In this document: positions 1 to 12,498 of the stretch, piece after piece | Layout of the letters: each line of letters starts with the position of its first letter | How positions within the stretch are numbered: position 1 is the first letter of the stretch | Assembly: GCA_038503075.1 (NCBI GenBank) | Contig: JBCAML010000003.1 | Span: forward strand, 124,001 to 188,000 | DNA length: 64,000 bases | Direction: 5' to 3' | Source: Gyromitra esculenta | Taxonomy: Eukaryota > Ascomycota > Pezizomycetes > Pezizales > Discinaceae | Translations under genes and position numbers: made by a program | The notes under the pieces: model-generated | Seen by the model: the letters and a program-made list of their open reading frames with translations, nothing else | Databases searched by the model: none | What the model was told of the DNA's origin: nothing

Positions 1-3000
1 GCTAGGTTTAACTGTGGTCTACTAGGGTAGCTCTTTGATGCAAAATGACAATGTATATATCACACCGATGGTTTTAAAGATCTAAGATTTGGGGTTCAGT
101 ATACCTCTGTGCTTTTGTCCCGCAAATCTGGTTAGAGGCAAGACGCCCCAAGGCATGATGATGTTCCGCGTGGCAAATACACATAGCTCAATTGTACCGT
201 GGGAGTGGGAACGTATAGGCAATTCTGTGTCATTGGGAGTCTTTCCCATTTTTTTCAAGCAGAGTAAGATCGTTTGGAATCTTCTCTCAAAGCTAAATGT
301 CACGAATAGGTGCTAAGTGCTTTAAAAAATCCATGAAATGACGGGCGTATCCTAGTCGTTCCAGAATTCTCTCATCCTTGCCATTTTGGCATGAAAAAAA
401 TGAAAAAACTGACCGCATAGTTTACCAATCACAAAAATCCAGAGGCCCATGAGAACAACCTTCGTTAGGGCTGCCCGATGATCAAGGTAAAATTTGGATA
501 CCCATTCCGCGCAAGTGTGGATCGGTGAAATTGTTCCACCCTGACATAAACTTCTATGATAGAGCCTGAGATTTTCGTTCATGCACGAGCCATCTTCTTG
601 TTCTTTATGGACCCAAGACCCACATTCTTGGCTTTGGTACCAGCAATTCAATCTGAGCTCTCGTGGGCGAAGTTCTATTAGTCGCATTCTCGCTCATGGG
701 TATCGGGCCACTTCGTATTAGGCTACCGAAATTCTTCGATGTCACACGCTCCGCCCCGTAACCGAGGCCATGGACGTTTTCTAGAATACCGGATGAGATA
801 TTGATATGAGCCTGGTGGTCTTAAGGGAAAGGTGGTTTGTGACAAGCACTGAGCTTGAATCGTGTGTTCGTCGTGAGATGTTTTAAGGATGCTCACTCCA
901 CTACGGAGTTAATACTTTGCTGATCTTTTAATATAAGTAGTCGGGGCGAATTGTGCACATTCACCCAGACCATCAGCTGTCAAATGGATTTATGTTTTAC
1001 CAAAGCTATGTCCTCGCTCCTTTCTTTGTCTCCAGCATGCTTTCTCGAAACAATCCGGGTAATTACAAATTACCGGGAACCTGGTGTGTATGGAGAGATG
1101 CCATGATGGGCTAACCGAAATCGAGTAAGGTAGCTAAGCATCCATGCATGCATTTTCCTTTTCCCGGGAGATTCTGAAACGCTGGGTTCTCAGCCTGTGC
1201 AACGCGTTCCGTCCTGGTTTTCTTTTCTTTTTGCTCATCTGCTCATCTCGTCCGACGTCGTATGCATAAAAAAACTAGTCCCCTGGGACAAGAAACGAGA
1301 AAACTTTATTCTTTATGATGGCGATGAGCTTGAGCTTGAGCTTGAGCTTGAGCTTGAGCTTGAACTTCGCACACTAGCTAGGTAATAGTATACAAACATA
1401 ATTGGTTATATGAGGGCTAAAGCACTTACCTATTGGGAGCCGTGACCTTTTCCCACAAAGGTTCTCATCGTCTCCAAATGCCGTTGGTCGGCAGATGTTT
1501 GTATCTGTGCTGCCGTCTCCACCCCAAAAAACACATTCAGATGAACAGGACACAAGGGTCAGGAAAATATCCGTTTTCGCCGACCTCAAAACAAAATGAA
1601 GAATAAACATCCTGGTGACCCTACTACCCGAAACCCCGGTTGGCTTGATAAGGATTGGACGGGTAGAGGGAATGGTAGGATTTCGGGGCTGTGGCACCCA
1701 GAAAGAACACCGTTGGTGTTGGTTTTGTTAGAGAATTCACAGAATAACGGAGCGCTTGAGTCTTTGGAAGCGTCGATATCGTGTCTCGTGAGTCTGTGAC
1801 ATTGCGCAAGCCTAAGTCGCTGTATTAGGGGGTGTGCGAGAATTGAATCCAGCGAGCCAGATGTGATCATTTCCTGGTATGTTAGTTATGCCGATTGCAT
1901 ATATTCCATACTTAAGAGACAAGGAATTCTTGCTTCTCGATGTTGCGTTCACCCGTGATTTCGCGACGTGCATCAGTTCATCATGTTTAAATTACCACAG
2001 TAGCCCTAAACCCTGAGCAGCAACTCTAGCGAGAAAAATGCCTAGCGTGTTGTACATCTCTTTCGAGATCAAGTTGATATGCCAAGCGATTTCGACGTTC
2101 CAAAAACACGGCAAGTCGCGAACACACTTAAACATGACCTGTCACATCGCATGGAACGTCAACTTGTTGCAGGAGCCATCAAAACAGTATCTGCAGTTGG
2201 ATGTCTATACAGAGGGACAAGCTTAAGATGGCCCCTGCGCAACGAAGGAATAGGAATGGCTTAAAATCACTCGAGTCATGGACGTTCTAATTGAGAACGC
2301 CCCAAACACGAGAACACTATTAGGGGAGGCGCATATTCATGGCAGAGAAGGAGAGTTGATCGGCAAGTGAATGGTAGATATATCTACGTATGCAGCAGGC
2401 CAAACTGAGATCATTTAAGATACTGGGAAACCATAAAAATTCAGGTTTTTTTCCAGGTCCCAAGAACTGGGAGGGGAGAACTGAAGGTCTTTTCTTCCCT
2501 GTTTGCCTTCAACCCTTTTGGGGTGACGCCTAGGTATGCATGAAAAAGAAAAGCAGGAAACGATCCGGAAGGGATTGGTCTCAAGTACAGTCAGGGATCT
2601 CCTCCGACAACAAGCCAACCAGTTTCGGTGCGGCCAATCCCTGGTGCGGTTCGGGCATAGGAAAGGCTTTGACAGCCCAACAGCTGTAGAGACGCATGCT
2701 TGGATAGCCCTGACCCCTGCGAGAATTCAGCCAGCACAACAAACCACAAATCATCACACCCATCCCCATTTTTCCAAGAGGCTGGGTTTGTGGCCACAGT
2801 CACTGCCTGCGATGATGGTGGTGGTGGTGCTGAGCTAGATAAAAAAAAAAAAAAAAGTAAGTGGAGAATCCTAAGAGAGGGGGAGCGAGAAAAGGAGGAT
2901 AGGAAACTTACCTATGGTTTGCGGGTTTTAGGAATCTCTTATCCTAGAATAGGTATCCGGTGCGACAGACCGTCAGTTGCTATCCATCACATAGATAGAT

Positions 3001-3480
3001 GCACGCAGATATCAATATAGGAAACAAATAATCAAATTCGTAGAGGGGAATAACGGCCTTCTCTGCTTCTCTTTCCCAGCGGTTCACGCCTTTCCTAGTC
3101 ATCTTGATAGTCTCATCTACACCCGCCTGGTCTCATCTGTTGCCTGTGTTTACATAAGTTTGCCGTGTAGAGCATCTCTCCCTGTCCAGTGTTCAGCCTG
3201 ACAGACCTGTGATACCAACTCTGTCGCTGCCGCCACAATCTCAAAATCCTCCGGTCAATGGTACAGATCTTGCTTCGCACACCAGGAGCCGAATCGTCCT
3301 TTAAAAAATAAAGGAGAGCACGTTGATGCATTGACTATCCTTATATCCAACGATCAATCAACCAGAACCATCTCATCACCTTTTTCGGGATAATCTCCAC
3401 GCGCGACCCACACCGCCATATATTAAACGCGTGAATATTGGCTAAGATTTGGCCAAGGTGCAGAGGTTCTGTGCACACGT
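1..3480. other. Intergenic region, no supportable gene
   Basis: About 3.5 kb with only short, overlapping open frames on both strands and no recognisable domain. The longest frame (352-687, minus, 111 codons) has one hydrophobic stretch and several cysteines but resembles no family I know. A GAGCTT hexamer microsatellite lies at 1326-1367 and an A-run at about 2841-2856. Nothing else stands out. Confidence 0.6.
1326..1367. repeat. (GAGCTT)n microsatellite
   Basis: Six perfect tandem copies of the hexamer GAGCTT (1326-1361) are followed by one imperfect copy (GAACTT). It lies in non-coding sequence; the Glu-Leu repeat it would encode is in a short spurious frame. Confidence 0.95.
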
Positions 3481-3889
3481 ACATTTGAGGCCTCATCTCT
3501 TTGTGGACGTACGCTCCTCAAAATATTCTCGCCATCCCGTTCTTTTCCATTATTCAGTTCTAGCCTGATACGGGCACTCCCTTCTGTCATCTGTCTCCTC
3601 GTCCGCCCATTCGCCTATCGAAAGGCAGCGGCTGCAGCCGACGCCAGCTCTCCGCCTCCAATTTGTGCCTCACAGCAGACTGTAGAAAGGTAGTCTACTT
3701 GCCACAGCACTCCAACTTGCTGTTTATTTGCTGCGTAATTCGTCTCAAGAAATAAGCAGAGGCTGAGGATACAGCACTCCTAAATAGTCACTCCTGCAAA
3801 CATACATCACACAGACTCTACAGTGGACAGCAAGCACCAGGTCTCTCTGGAAGACAAAACGGGACGCAGGGGTTCACAACGGATCATCC

Positions 3890-4780
3890 TTCTTGGGTCT
3901 TGACCAGTTCTCAGGCCTTCGACCCACCGTTCTGCAACACCATAAGCACAATCCCACGAGACAGGCGCAACCACCAACGCACCTACCGTTCGCTACACAC
4001 GCTCACTCGCATTCATTTCCTTCTCGCAGCAAAGTCTCCCCACCCACTCACTTACCACCTCCCACCCCACGCTCTCTGTTGCCTGCCTTCTCGTCTTGTT
4101 CTCTCTCACACTCTCACTTTGTTCTCTTTCGTAGCCAGTCGAGTCCTATCCGGTCTTTCGGTTCCACCCAATCCCAGCAAGAAACCCCCTCTATTGGTCC
4201 TGCTAGTTCCATTGGTTCCATCGCACCCTCCTCGCCCCCTTCTGCTGCTTGTTCCTATTCTTGCTTTCCCTCCCCGCTCTCTTTACGCTCGTCTCCTGCC
4301 ATCTGGTCCTTCATCCTCAACATCTTCAAAGCTGGCCCCTGCAACCTATTTCCAGCTCTGCACATCTGTTGCTGCAGTCCTCCACCTTAAGGAAGCATAC
4401 ACAGATCCCTGGGGCGGTATCGATTCAGAGTCGTTATCATCGACACATATCCTTCTACAAGGACCAGCAACATCTTCTACCAGCATCAAAGCCCTATAGC
4501 AGACCAGCACCATTATTTCGAAGACGATCTATCATATATCTGCACGCACGCATACATACGCATAAACATACACAAACAAAAACACACACACACTTTCTCC
4601 GGTGTTTTGTTTCTAATCGAGTAACAACTGTATTTTTTCGTAGTGGCGCGAGTTTATCTGGGATTTATTTTTTGTTTCGTTCTTTAGCGGGAAAAATTTC
4701 GGATATTTGTTGAGGTATTATACTTGCGGGGCCTAATCATAAGAGGAACATTTCTCGTATTACTTTAGGTATATACTCTT
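3890..4780 (+). promoter_or_regulatory. Pyrimidine-rich leader/promoter of the Ime2-like kinase
   Basis: About 0.9 kb just before the kinase is strongly enriched in C and T on the plus strand, with CTCTC/CCCTCC tracts and a CA-rich block near 4540-4590. Long overlapping plus-strand frames occur here only because stop codons are rare in such sequence; their products are low-complexity Ser/Pro/Leu. CT-rich tracts of this kind are usual near transcription starts of highly regulated fungal genes, so I read this as promoter plus long 5' leader. The exact transcription start cannot be seen. Confidence 0.5.
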
Positions 4781-4861
4781 CAATACACTCACCTGCCATA
4801 CTCCCTGTGCTGACATTCTCTAGAGACAAATATATCGCAGTGGGATCATACCTAATTCACA

Positions 4862-7454
4862 ATGGTTAGCGGAACATCGACATCAAACATGGCGTTAACC
4901 GATCGGTTCGAGATTATTAAAGATATTGGGGATGGAAGCTTTGGTAGTGTTGTTCTTGCTAAAGTTCGATCAGCAGGAGCTGGAGTTGCAAGAAGAGGAA
5001 GCGTGGTATTTAGTCCCGATTATTAAAAACAATTGCTAGAGGTCCTCTTACTAATTCATGTGAAGGTGGCTATCAAAACGATGAAAAAAACCTTTGATTC
5101 CTTCGCGCCGTGTTTGGAGTTGCGAGAAGTTATTTTTCTGCGACAGCTGCCAGCGCACCAGCACTTAGTACCCGCGTTAGACATTTTTTTGGATCCCCAC
5201 ACCAAAAGATTACATATCTGCATGGAATATATGGATGGAAATCTCTATCAGTTGATGAAAGCAAGAGAAGGCAAACTGCTGGAGGGAAGCGTAGTAAAGA
5301 GTGTGCTGTATGTTTATCGTAGTAAAGCCACAACCATCTGAATTTTTTTTTACTGACGGTCCGACAGATTCCAGATTTTGTCGGGGCTCGAGCACATCCA
5401 CGCGCACGGATTCTTCCATCGTGACATTAAGCCGGAGAATATCCTCGTTTCGACATCAGCTCAGAATCCTCATGATTCTTCAGGATCTTTTCGACGTTAC
5501 TCCAATCTCGTCACTCCGCCAGCAACACCCCCAACTTATACCGTCAAGATTGCAGATTTTGGACTTGCACGTGAGACATCATCAAAACTGCCATACACCA
5601 CATATGTGTCGACTAGATGGTATCGAGCACCTGAGGTACTGCTACGCGCAGGTGAATATAGTGCACCAGTCGATATTTGGGCGGTCGGCGCGATGGCAGT
5701 GGAAGTAGCCACCCTGAAGCCTCTATTCCCTGGTGGTAATGAGGTGGATCAAGTCTGGAGGGTATGCGAAGTAATGGGATCTCCAGGACAATGGATAGGA
5801 CGCAATGGAAAGAAGATGGGCGGTGGGGAGTGGAAAGAAGGCTCAAGGTTAGCAGGAAGATTGGGATTCAGCTTTCCAAGGGTAAGTTCATTCGTATGCA
5901 CGGAGGCCGTTGAGCCTTGCTCATAGCATTCTTCGTGGAATTTCCCCCTTACATAAAACATTGTGATTAAAGTGAAACGCTAACTTTAAGCAGATGGCAC
6001 CTGTGCCGATGGAGTCAATTCTTCAAGCGCCCACATGGCCAGCATCACTAGCAACATTTGTTACTCAATGTTTGATGTGGGATCCACGAAATCGACCAAC
6101 ATCTATTCAAGCCCTCCAGCACGAGTACTTCAAAGATGCTGTAGATCCTCTACAGCCTCGATCAAATACGCCATCACGAATGCTCCGGAAGCAATCTGAC
6201 CTTGGAACAAAACTGTCGAGGGATTCAATTACAGACACACAACCTACACTTGAGAAGAAAAACTCATGGTTCCGAAAATCATTTATCGGTACTGTGCGGG
6301 GTGATGGAGTCGTTTCCCCACCACCTACAACAACACTTGACCGTGAATTCAAGCCTAAATCAGAGAAGAGAAGCACGTGGCACGCACAGAAGGTTACATC
6401 TGGTGGTGGAACTTCTAATAATGCGGCGCCGATGATGATCTTACCGACTATCCGACCAGTATCTCCATTGAGTGATGCTGTTTCAGTGGAAGCGGCTAGA
6501 GCTCGAAGGGAGAACCATTCCCCTTCGATGGAAAAGGAAAGGAGGAGAATGGAAGAAAAGACCGTTAAGAAGCTCGGGCGACAGTTATCCGTTGCCTCGA
6601 CCAATTCCCAGAATGGAAATGGTTATTCGAACGTACACGTTGCAATGGCAGCTGAAAGGCTAAATGGGAATGCAAATAATGGAGGCCTGGCCAGCCCACC
6701 ATCAGCAGGTGCACAAAAAGAGAGTTTTTTTTCTCATCTCAGGAAACGGGCACGAAGGTTATCGGGCAAGAATGGTGGACTGCCTGGAAGTCCTGGAGAT
6801 GAGGATTTGGAGGCTGGAATTGGCTGTGGGATAGCTTGGGGTGGGAATGCAGGAGGAGGCAGCAATAGGAGCAGCATGTTGGTAGAGAGCCCTAACGATA
6901 CTGGGGGATTTGACAGGGCTATCAGGGACGTTGATGGCGTGTTGGATGACTCAAACAGTTCAACTTATTCTGGAAACAAAGCTACTAATGGGAATGGCTC
7001 TATTCGACGAAATTCTAGTTTCCCGCCAACACCAAACGGATCACGTGCAGGAGAGTCTACATCGGGCAATGGAGTTGTAGCACCGATAAGTTCTAGAACA
7101 CGAAGAAGCGTACGTAATGCAAGGCAACGGTACGAAACGCCTGACGAAAACGATGAACTCGTTGACGAAGTACTTGCCGCAGCTTCCGGCAAATATAGAC
7201 AAGAAAACAATGAGACACCCAACAGGCGAGCATCTCAAAGGGATCTAAGACATGCAAGTAGTGGTATACACGCACCCCATGGATATCCCACACCAAGTCC
7301 TCAAATGGGAAGTCGGGCGAACAGTTACTCAAAGGCAGTGGATGTTATGGCGCGGAGGAAAAGAGAGGAGGATGTACAACAACCAAAATGGCCCACCCCT
7401 CCTAGCGAGGGTGATGGGTGGGGCGCATATTCGGCAGCCATCACAGGACGGTAG
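4862..7454 (+). CDS. Ime2/MAK-type serine/threonine protein kinase
   Basis: Four exons: 4862-5005, 5066-5307, 5368-5881, 5994-7454, giving 786 residues. The kinase domain fills roughly residues 16-330: glycine loop [10 protein letters not shown] near residue 22, VAIK lysine near 52, HRDIKPEN catalytic loop near 145, DFGLARE at about 192, and an activation loop [13 protein letters not shown] with a TxY motif as in the Ime2/MAK/ICK group. The C-terminal 450 residues are polar and low in complexity (Ser, Asn, Gly, Arg rich), as is usual for fungal members. Known members (yeast Ime2, Aspergillus ImeB) control meiosis, light response and sexual development; that role here is inferred from family. 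Intron 1 is supported by the fit of GSV to VAIKTM and intron 2 by SVLF-QIL. A long pyrimidine-rich leader precedes it, suggesting regulated expression. Confidence 0.93.
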
Positions 7455-10400
7455 GATGGGCTAGATTTACGTGTAGCAAACCGCTTGTGAAATTTTCTTC
7501 CCTTTGTAACTGTTCGTTTTTCTCTTTGAATGCAAATTGGTATCAAGCTTTTTTGCTGTTGCAACAAAAAGCGTTGAAAAAAGCTGAAACACCACTAAAA
7601 AGAAGTTGTTGGGCATAAGGAGTTTTTTTTTTTTCATTTGTCGATTTTTTTAGTGTATCTCTCCCTCTCTCTCTCGGTTTCCATTCTGCTGGTGGGGTTT
7701 TTCTTTTTTGTCGGATGCATCATTGAGTCGGTTTTCATCGGTCTGTCTTCGCATTTACCTACTTATTATTTTCTAGCTCTTCTTCTCTACAGCTATAAGC
7801 ACCTAGTATCTACACCTCCTCTTCACTTTTTTTGCTGGCTGATTTTTATTTTTATTACCTTGTTTTTATTTTTCCTTTTTTCCGAATATATTCGGTAGTA
7901 GCTGTGGCGGTCGCAGCAATCAGTCAGTCTAGTGCCTTGGAGTCTTTTTTTGCTTGTCCTTTCCTTTGTCGTGCGAGTGCGAGTGGATTATTGTCTACCT
8001 ACCTGCCTCCTTTTTACTATATATCATTCTACCTAAATATCTAGTTTACCCCATTACTGGGCATGAAAATTAAGGCCATCCGCGTCTTCTACCATTGTTA
8101 TTATTATCTTGCTCAAGATCATTATACTGTATTACGTTTTCTAACGAGGCGTTCTACTTTCTTTTTCCATGGTCCAATTCCTAAAGCTTGGGCCTCGGCG
8201 GACCACGACAGGAAGTTGTGCCAAGGGATTTTTTTGAAAGACAGACCTGAGAGCAGGAAGTGAAACTTTGCAAGACGTTTCGGCTCGGCTCGCTTGTCGT
8301 ACAGGAAACGGGAAATTTACACCAGGACATGTCACGATGTTGGTTTTTGTTTTTTCGTTTGCTACGGGTACTACCTTGTTTAGGGTTTTTGTTACACTTA
8401 GTTTGCGAGCGCATGCTAGTGGACTGCCAATACCAGGTTATTTGGTGGGGTTAGATCGAGGTAGTGTGATGGGACAAACCGAATTTATTTTATTTTATTT
8501 CGATGAAATTTCCGGCACACTGGCGAATCGCGTGGTTAATGGGTTGAGAAAATAGCTTTCCAGTTGTAGGTTGGCATGTACATGCGTTCCCATACATAAT
8601 ATATTCCTCACCAAAAACCTTTAAGGGGTTAAAAAATTTCAGCAGGCATTAGAGACATGTCTATGTCACATATCATAGATCCTGCTACTGTACACCTTGC
8701 CGAGGACGTGACGCGTGACGACAACTACAAACAAAGGGTAATTGTTACTTGCATTTCGCCTAGGTGAGTGTAATTACCGGCGATCTGAACCCTTGGAAGG
8801 AGATTTCTCCATCTCAAACTTGTGGTCAGTAAGATGGGAACGGACTATCCGAGCTCGGGGCTCAATGGAATTAGGTTATTGGCGATGAGGAGGTCAGCGA
8901 TCAGCGATGGCTGAGGTCTAGTAATCCATAGTACATACGTTAGGTGCAAAAGTACTTTAGGGCAGTTATATGTACCACGTGAAGGACTACATGCGCTAGC
9001 GGGCAGATGAAGCAGAAAAGTAGATGCAGGGTAGGCGGGGTGCTGGAGGGCAGTTTTAGTATTTGCGGGGAAAATTGGAGAAGGGGAGGTGGTTCCGGGG
9101 TTGTGGTAAGTGGTGGCGCCCTTCCTTGATTAATATGCCGGTTCTTCTATTGCAGTAGATTACATGCAAATTGCGCGGGAAAGCCGCAGCAGGAGTACAA
9201 GACCCGGAGGATTCCTCGACGATGAAGCATCACGATGTTTGTGGGAATGGTTTGTGGAGATTTTAAGAATCAATTTTTATGCCCATCATCTGCCCTTACC
9301 ACGACATGGAGATCGAGTTCTTGGAACCCGATTATTGCTCCTTATTCTTCGCCATCTGGGGGCGTCGACATATTCATTACTACACCACCCTCTCCAGTTT
9401 CTTAATGAGCGTTTTCTTTTTTCTTTTTCCTTCCGTGCATAGATATTATTCCTCACCTCTTGTGACTAGACCGATCAAAGGATTAATCCTCGATCGAAGT
9501 GGGGTTTCGACCAGAGATACAAGTGTCCTGTGCCTCTGCCGACTTTGCACCCAGCTCCTTCTTCCTCTTTGCTAAGCCGCGGTTATCTCGGAGCTCGTTG
9601 CCCGAAAAGCGATATGCAGCGACAGTTTGCAAGTGGGATGAGGTTGAGGCTCACGTGCGGAGCGAGCCCAAGCATAAGAGCCCCATCAAAGTCCTTGATA
9701 CCCCGATAGCTATGGCTTTGCAACCCGCACGTCTTTATTGGTGGTTGAAATATAGGGGCTCCAGTGGCAAATATATGATCGTCAATAGTTGAATCGTTTG
9801 TATCTGCCCTTTTATTTGTAAAACGATGACAAAGGCACTCTGGCCCTCTAACTAATGTAGGGTTTTACCTCTTATGTCGTAGGGAGACGAGAGAACAGAA
9901 ATTCCTGCCAACATGACTTTCTTGTATCCCTACTATACCGGATAAGCAAGTATTCCGATCGCGTAAAGTTAGAGCTGTATAGTCAATGATTACGTATGCG
10001 GCACTACAGAGTGGCACGGGCGGATGGCGAACATGTAGAAAGGGTGCTAATTTTTGTATTGTAAAGAAGGTCCCATAATGCGGGCTATCAAGAGGGTGTA
10101 GGACTATAAGAAAGGTAAAAAGTAAAAAATTCAATACCATCCCAATACAGTCGCACCTCGCTCTGCCGGAACTCAGCACGCCAAATCCCTTGCTGTCCCG
10201 TACAAAATGCCTTGACAAAAAAAAATTTCTACTGCAAAATAAATCTGCTGTCCCGGATTCTTCAGGAAAATTTGCTATCCCGTACGGGATCCACTGGATT
10301 CTGGGCGTCCGGCATAACGAGGTGCGACTGTAGTCTTTGCCAAGCCTTGGCCCTGTCCGCCATCCTCCCATGCCATGCTATGTACTAGCCAAAAAAATTA

Positions 10401-10698
10401 ATATGGCTTCAGGGCACGAGCGTCGCAACCACAACCATCGTCAAAATTTAAGAATAATAAATTCAACAACAAGCATCTTAGGCACATATAAATGGATTTG
10501 TTTGAGTAGGCGAGTTGGTTTCTGTATTTTTTTTGATAGTTTTCGAAGTGTGTTCTCGGTTTGGGGTTAATCTTGTAGTCTATTGCTTTGTGCCCTAAAG
10601 CCATATTTTATTTTTTAGCAAGTACATAGCTGTGTTGAAAATCCAACCGAGGATAATTTCTGCCGAATAAGACTTAACAACATTATATTTGTGCATCA
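7455..10698. other. 3' flank of kinase and intergenic region
   Basis: The first part (about 7500-8060) is very T-rich on the plus strand and probably includes the kinase 3' UTR. The rest has only short frames with no recognisable domain, including two overlapping ones at 9164-9792. A 183-bp inverted-repeat element lies at 10148-10330 and is listed separately. Confidence 0.55.
10148..10330. mobile_element. 183-bp MITE-like element, family A, copy 1
   Basis: The element starts CAGTCGCACCTCG and ends CGAGGTGCGACTG, with the inverted similarity running on through TATGCCGGA-type sequence for about 25 bp. It is flanked on both sides by TA (10146-10147 and 10331-10332). A second copy of the same length lies at 27617-27799. 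TA flanks and CAG...CTG ends are typical of Tc1/mariner/pogo-class elements; there is no coding capacity, so it must be non-autonomous. Short internal repeats of the form GCTRTCCCG are also present. Confidence 0.88.
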
Positions 10699-10795
10699 GA
10701 CACTGTGGTGGAGTGGTTAACACGTTCGCCTGCTATTCCCCGGAAAGCGAAAGCGGATGCCTTCGGGCGCGCGAGTTCGAATCTCGTCGGTGTCG
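10699..10795 (+). tRNA. tRNA-Ser(GCT) with a short intron
   Basis: The acceptor stem pairs GACACTG with CGGTGTC (one G-U pair), discriminator G at 10795. The anticodon stem pairs TTCGC (10725-10729) with GCGAA (10747-10751); the anticodon GCT is at 10732-10734. A 10-nt insertion (10736-10745) begins one base 3' of the anticodon, the standard nuclear tRNA intron position. A long variable arm with GCC-TTCG-GGC fits serine. The T arm has GAGTTCGAATCTC. A T-rich run follows as a Pol III terminator. Confidence 0.92.
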
Positions 10796-11311
10796 ATATT
10801 ATTTTCTTTTGGCTTCCTAGCTGAAGTGCCGAGGATTGATAGACCTAACTTCTTTTTAGACTTAGCAAAATTATATATGGCATTTGAATTGTTTGATTAA
10901 CTACATAAATTACCCTCCGCAACTTGCCGGTGACTTAACCTGGTTGGGATCATGGACATGGAGAGTCGGGGGAAATGGCTTTCTAGAGATAGGAAATGGA
11001 GAGCCGTGAGACACTTTCCTGGCGTGCAACTCTGTAGCGATAACTGAGAATATTATTTACTTTTCGCAATACAAGGGCTGAGTTTATTCCTTCTTGAAAC
11101 GTCAATTTCCTAAATATCTAATTTTTCTTAGGGTTATTTAGAGCACCGTTGAGCATGAATGGGTGTATTGTCAAAGCTTTAGTGCTAGTTACAATTAATG
11201 AGTTAAACAAAAAAAAAAAAGCATGAATGGGTTTTAGGTTATTCAAGCATTCTTGATCAGCCGAGTGATATCGCATGATTTATTTGATATATACTTGTAC
11301 TCTTTATCTAT
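10796..11311. other. Intergenic spacer between the two tRNA genes
   Basis: About 0.5 kb of AT-rich sequence with an A12 run near 11208-11220. I see no gene or clear element in it. Confidence 0.6.
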
Positions 11312-11384
11312 GGTTACGTGGTGTAGTGGTTATCACACCTGTCTCACACACAGGTGGTCCCCGGTTCGAGCCCGGGCGTAATCA
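11312..11384 (+). tRNA. tRNA-Val(CAC)
   Basis: A 73-nt cloverleaf: acceptor GGTTACG pairs with CGTAATC, anticodon stem CCTGT pairs with ACAGG, loop CTCACAC with anticodon CAC at 11345-11347, and B box GGTTCGAGCCC. There is no intron. A TTTT run follows at once as terminator. Confidence 0.95.
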
Positions 11385-12498
11385 TATTTTGCATCGCCGT
11401 GCTTCATTCGCAACTGGTACGGACTGGTAGTTGGGGCTTAGCTCGAGTCTAGCGGCTGTCTAATCACTGATTAGAGAATCGCGAGTGGTTTCTTGGAATT
11501 TTACCATGCTGATTAAGAAATAAGAATTTTTGGAGCGACGAACACATTATAGGATGGACTGATCAGTTCTGGGCCAAAGGACTATAACATACATTAGTGA
11601 TTTTAGTCCTATACCCCCGGCCGAGGTATATCTAACTGTTCAGTACTAGGAAGAATATAGTTCGAAACAACCAAGAGGCCTAGGAGTTGCTGCAGATCCA
11701 AATGCAAAGTCTTAAGTTCTTGATGCCGAGCCTTTTCTCTCCGTTTAAAGGGTTAATTTTGGCCGGAACTGAAATTTTTTCAGACGCGGAGACGTAGAAA
11801 TTTCTTAGTGAATATACCCACAACAATTTACCTAGCCTAGGTTTGGTCTCGGGGCTGCTTACGGAATTCGATTTATTTCCTACAAGTTGCGATGGGATTC
11901 TTTTCATGGGTTTGTTGAGATTCGCCAAGATTATATTTTTGGGAATGTTGGTTTCCTCAGGGCATGGAATTTATTGAGAAATGAAGTAGTTAGTGAAACC
12001 TACGATTTGGTGATATGTGCGAGCTTTTTTTTTCTGGAGTGTTGCCAAGATAACAAAATTTAGTTAAGTTTGGTCACCGGTTATCACCCGATTATTTTTT
12101 TCGGTTTGCTTGCTTGCTTGTTTATTTATTTATTTTCTCACTAGAAACATTCAGTCCTAAGCTATGGTGCTCTTCTGGTTCAATTGCTCGCTTATTTGAG
12201 CTACGGGTTTGGGTGTGGAGTGGCTTGTGCTTGTTGGGGTGAGTGAAGCTATCCCATAGTCTGGTGGGGTGTTGACCCCCTGTATAATGTGGCTCAACAC
12301 AGTGCCTACTGAAACCTCATCAATAAGAGAGATTTCTTCTATAGGGGGACTAGCTTTACCGGATTATGGGATAGTAAGGAAAATCAGAGAGACAAATATA
12401 ACGGTCACTTGAACTAAAGTATTAATATTGTGACCTGCAACAGTGGATGATCATCTCACATTTCCTCTTCGATACAAGCTGGCCTTCACCCGACTCAA
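11385..12498. other. Intergenic region
   Basis: AT-rich sequence with TTTAT repeats near 12118-12132. It holds a 126-bp inverted-repeat element at 12249-12374 (listed separately), just downstream of the minus-strand gene ending at 12499. No gene is evident. Confidence 0.55.
12249..12374. mobile_element. 126-bp MITE-like element, family C, copy 1
   Basis: The ends are a 17-bp inverted repeat, CTATCCCATARTCYGGT. A shared inner block includes GTGGCTCAACA and ACCTCATCAATAAGAGAG. A 128-bp relative in the opposite orientation lies at 43571-43698. No coding capacity. No clear target-site duplication could be fixed. Confidence 0.75.

Noticed and set aside
352..687. 111-codon minus-strand frame with cysteines and a hydrophobic stretch
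   Set aside because: No signal peptide at its start, no known family, no neighbouring exon support.
1374..1870. Overlapping minus-strand frames of 94-107 codons
   Set aside because: Different frames over the same bases with no domain; consistent with chance.
3893..4713. Three long overlapping plus-strand frames (154-199 codons)
   Set aside because: They overlap in different frames, are Ser/Pro/Leu low-complexity products of a CT-rich leader, and lead into the kinase start.
9164..9792. Two overlapping plus-strand frames near 95 codons
   Set aside because: Mixed composition, no domain, no splice pattern that joins them to a longer product.
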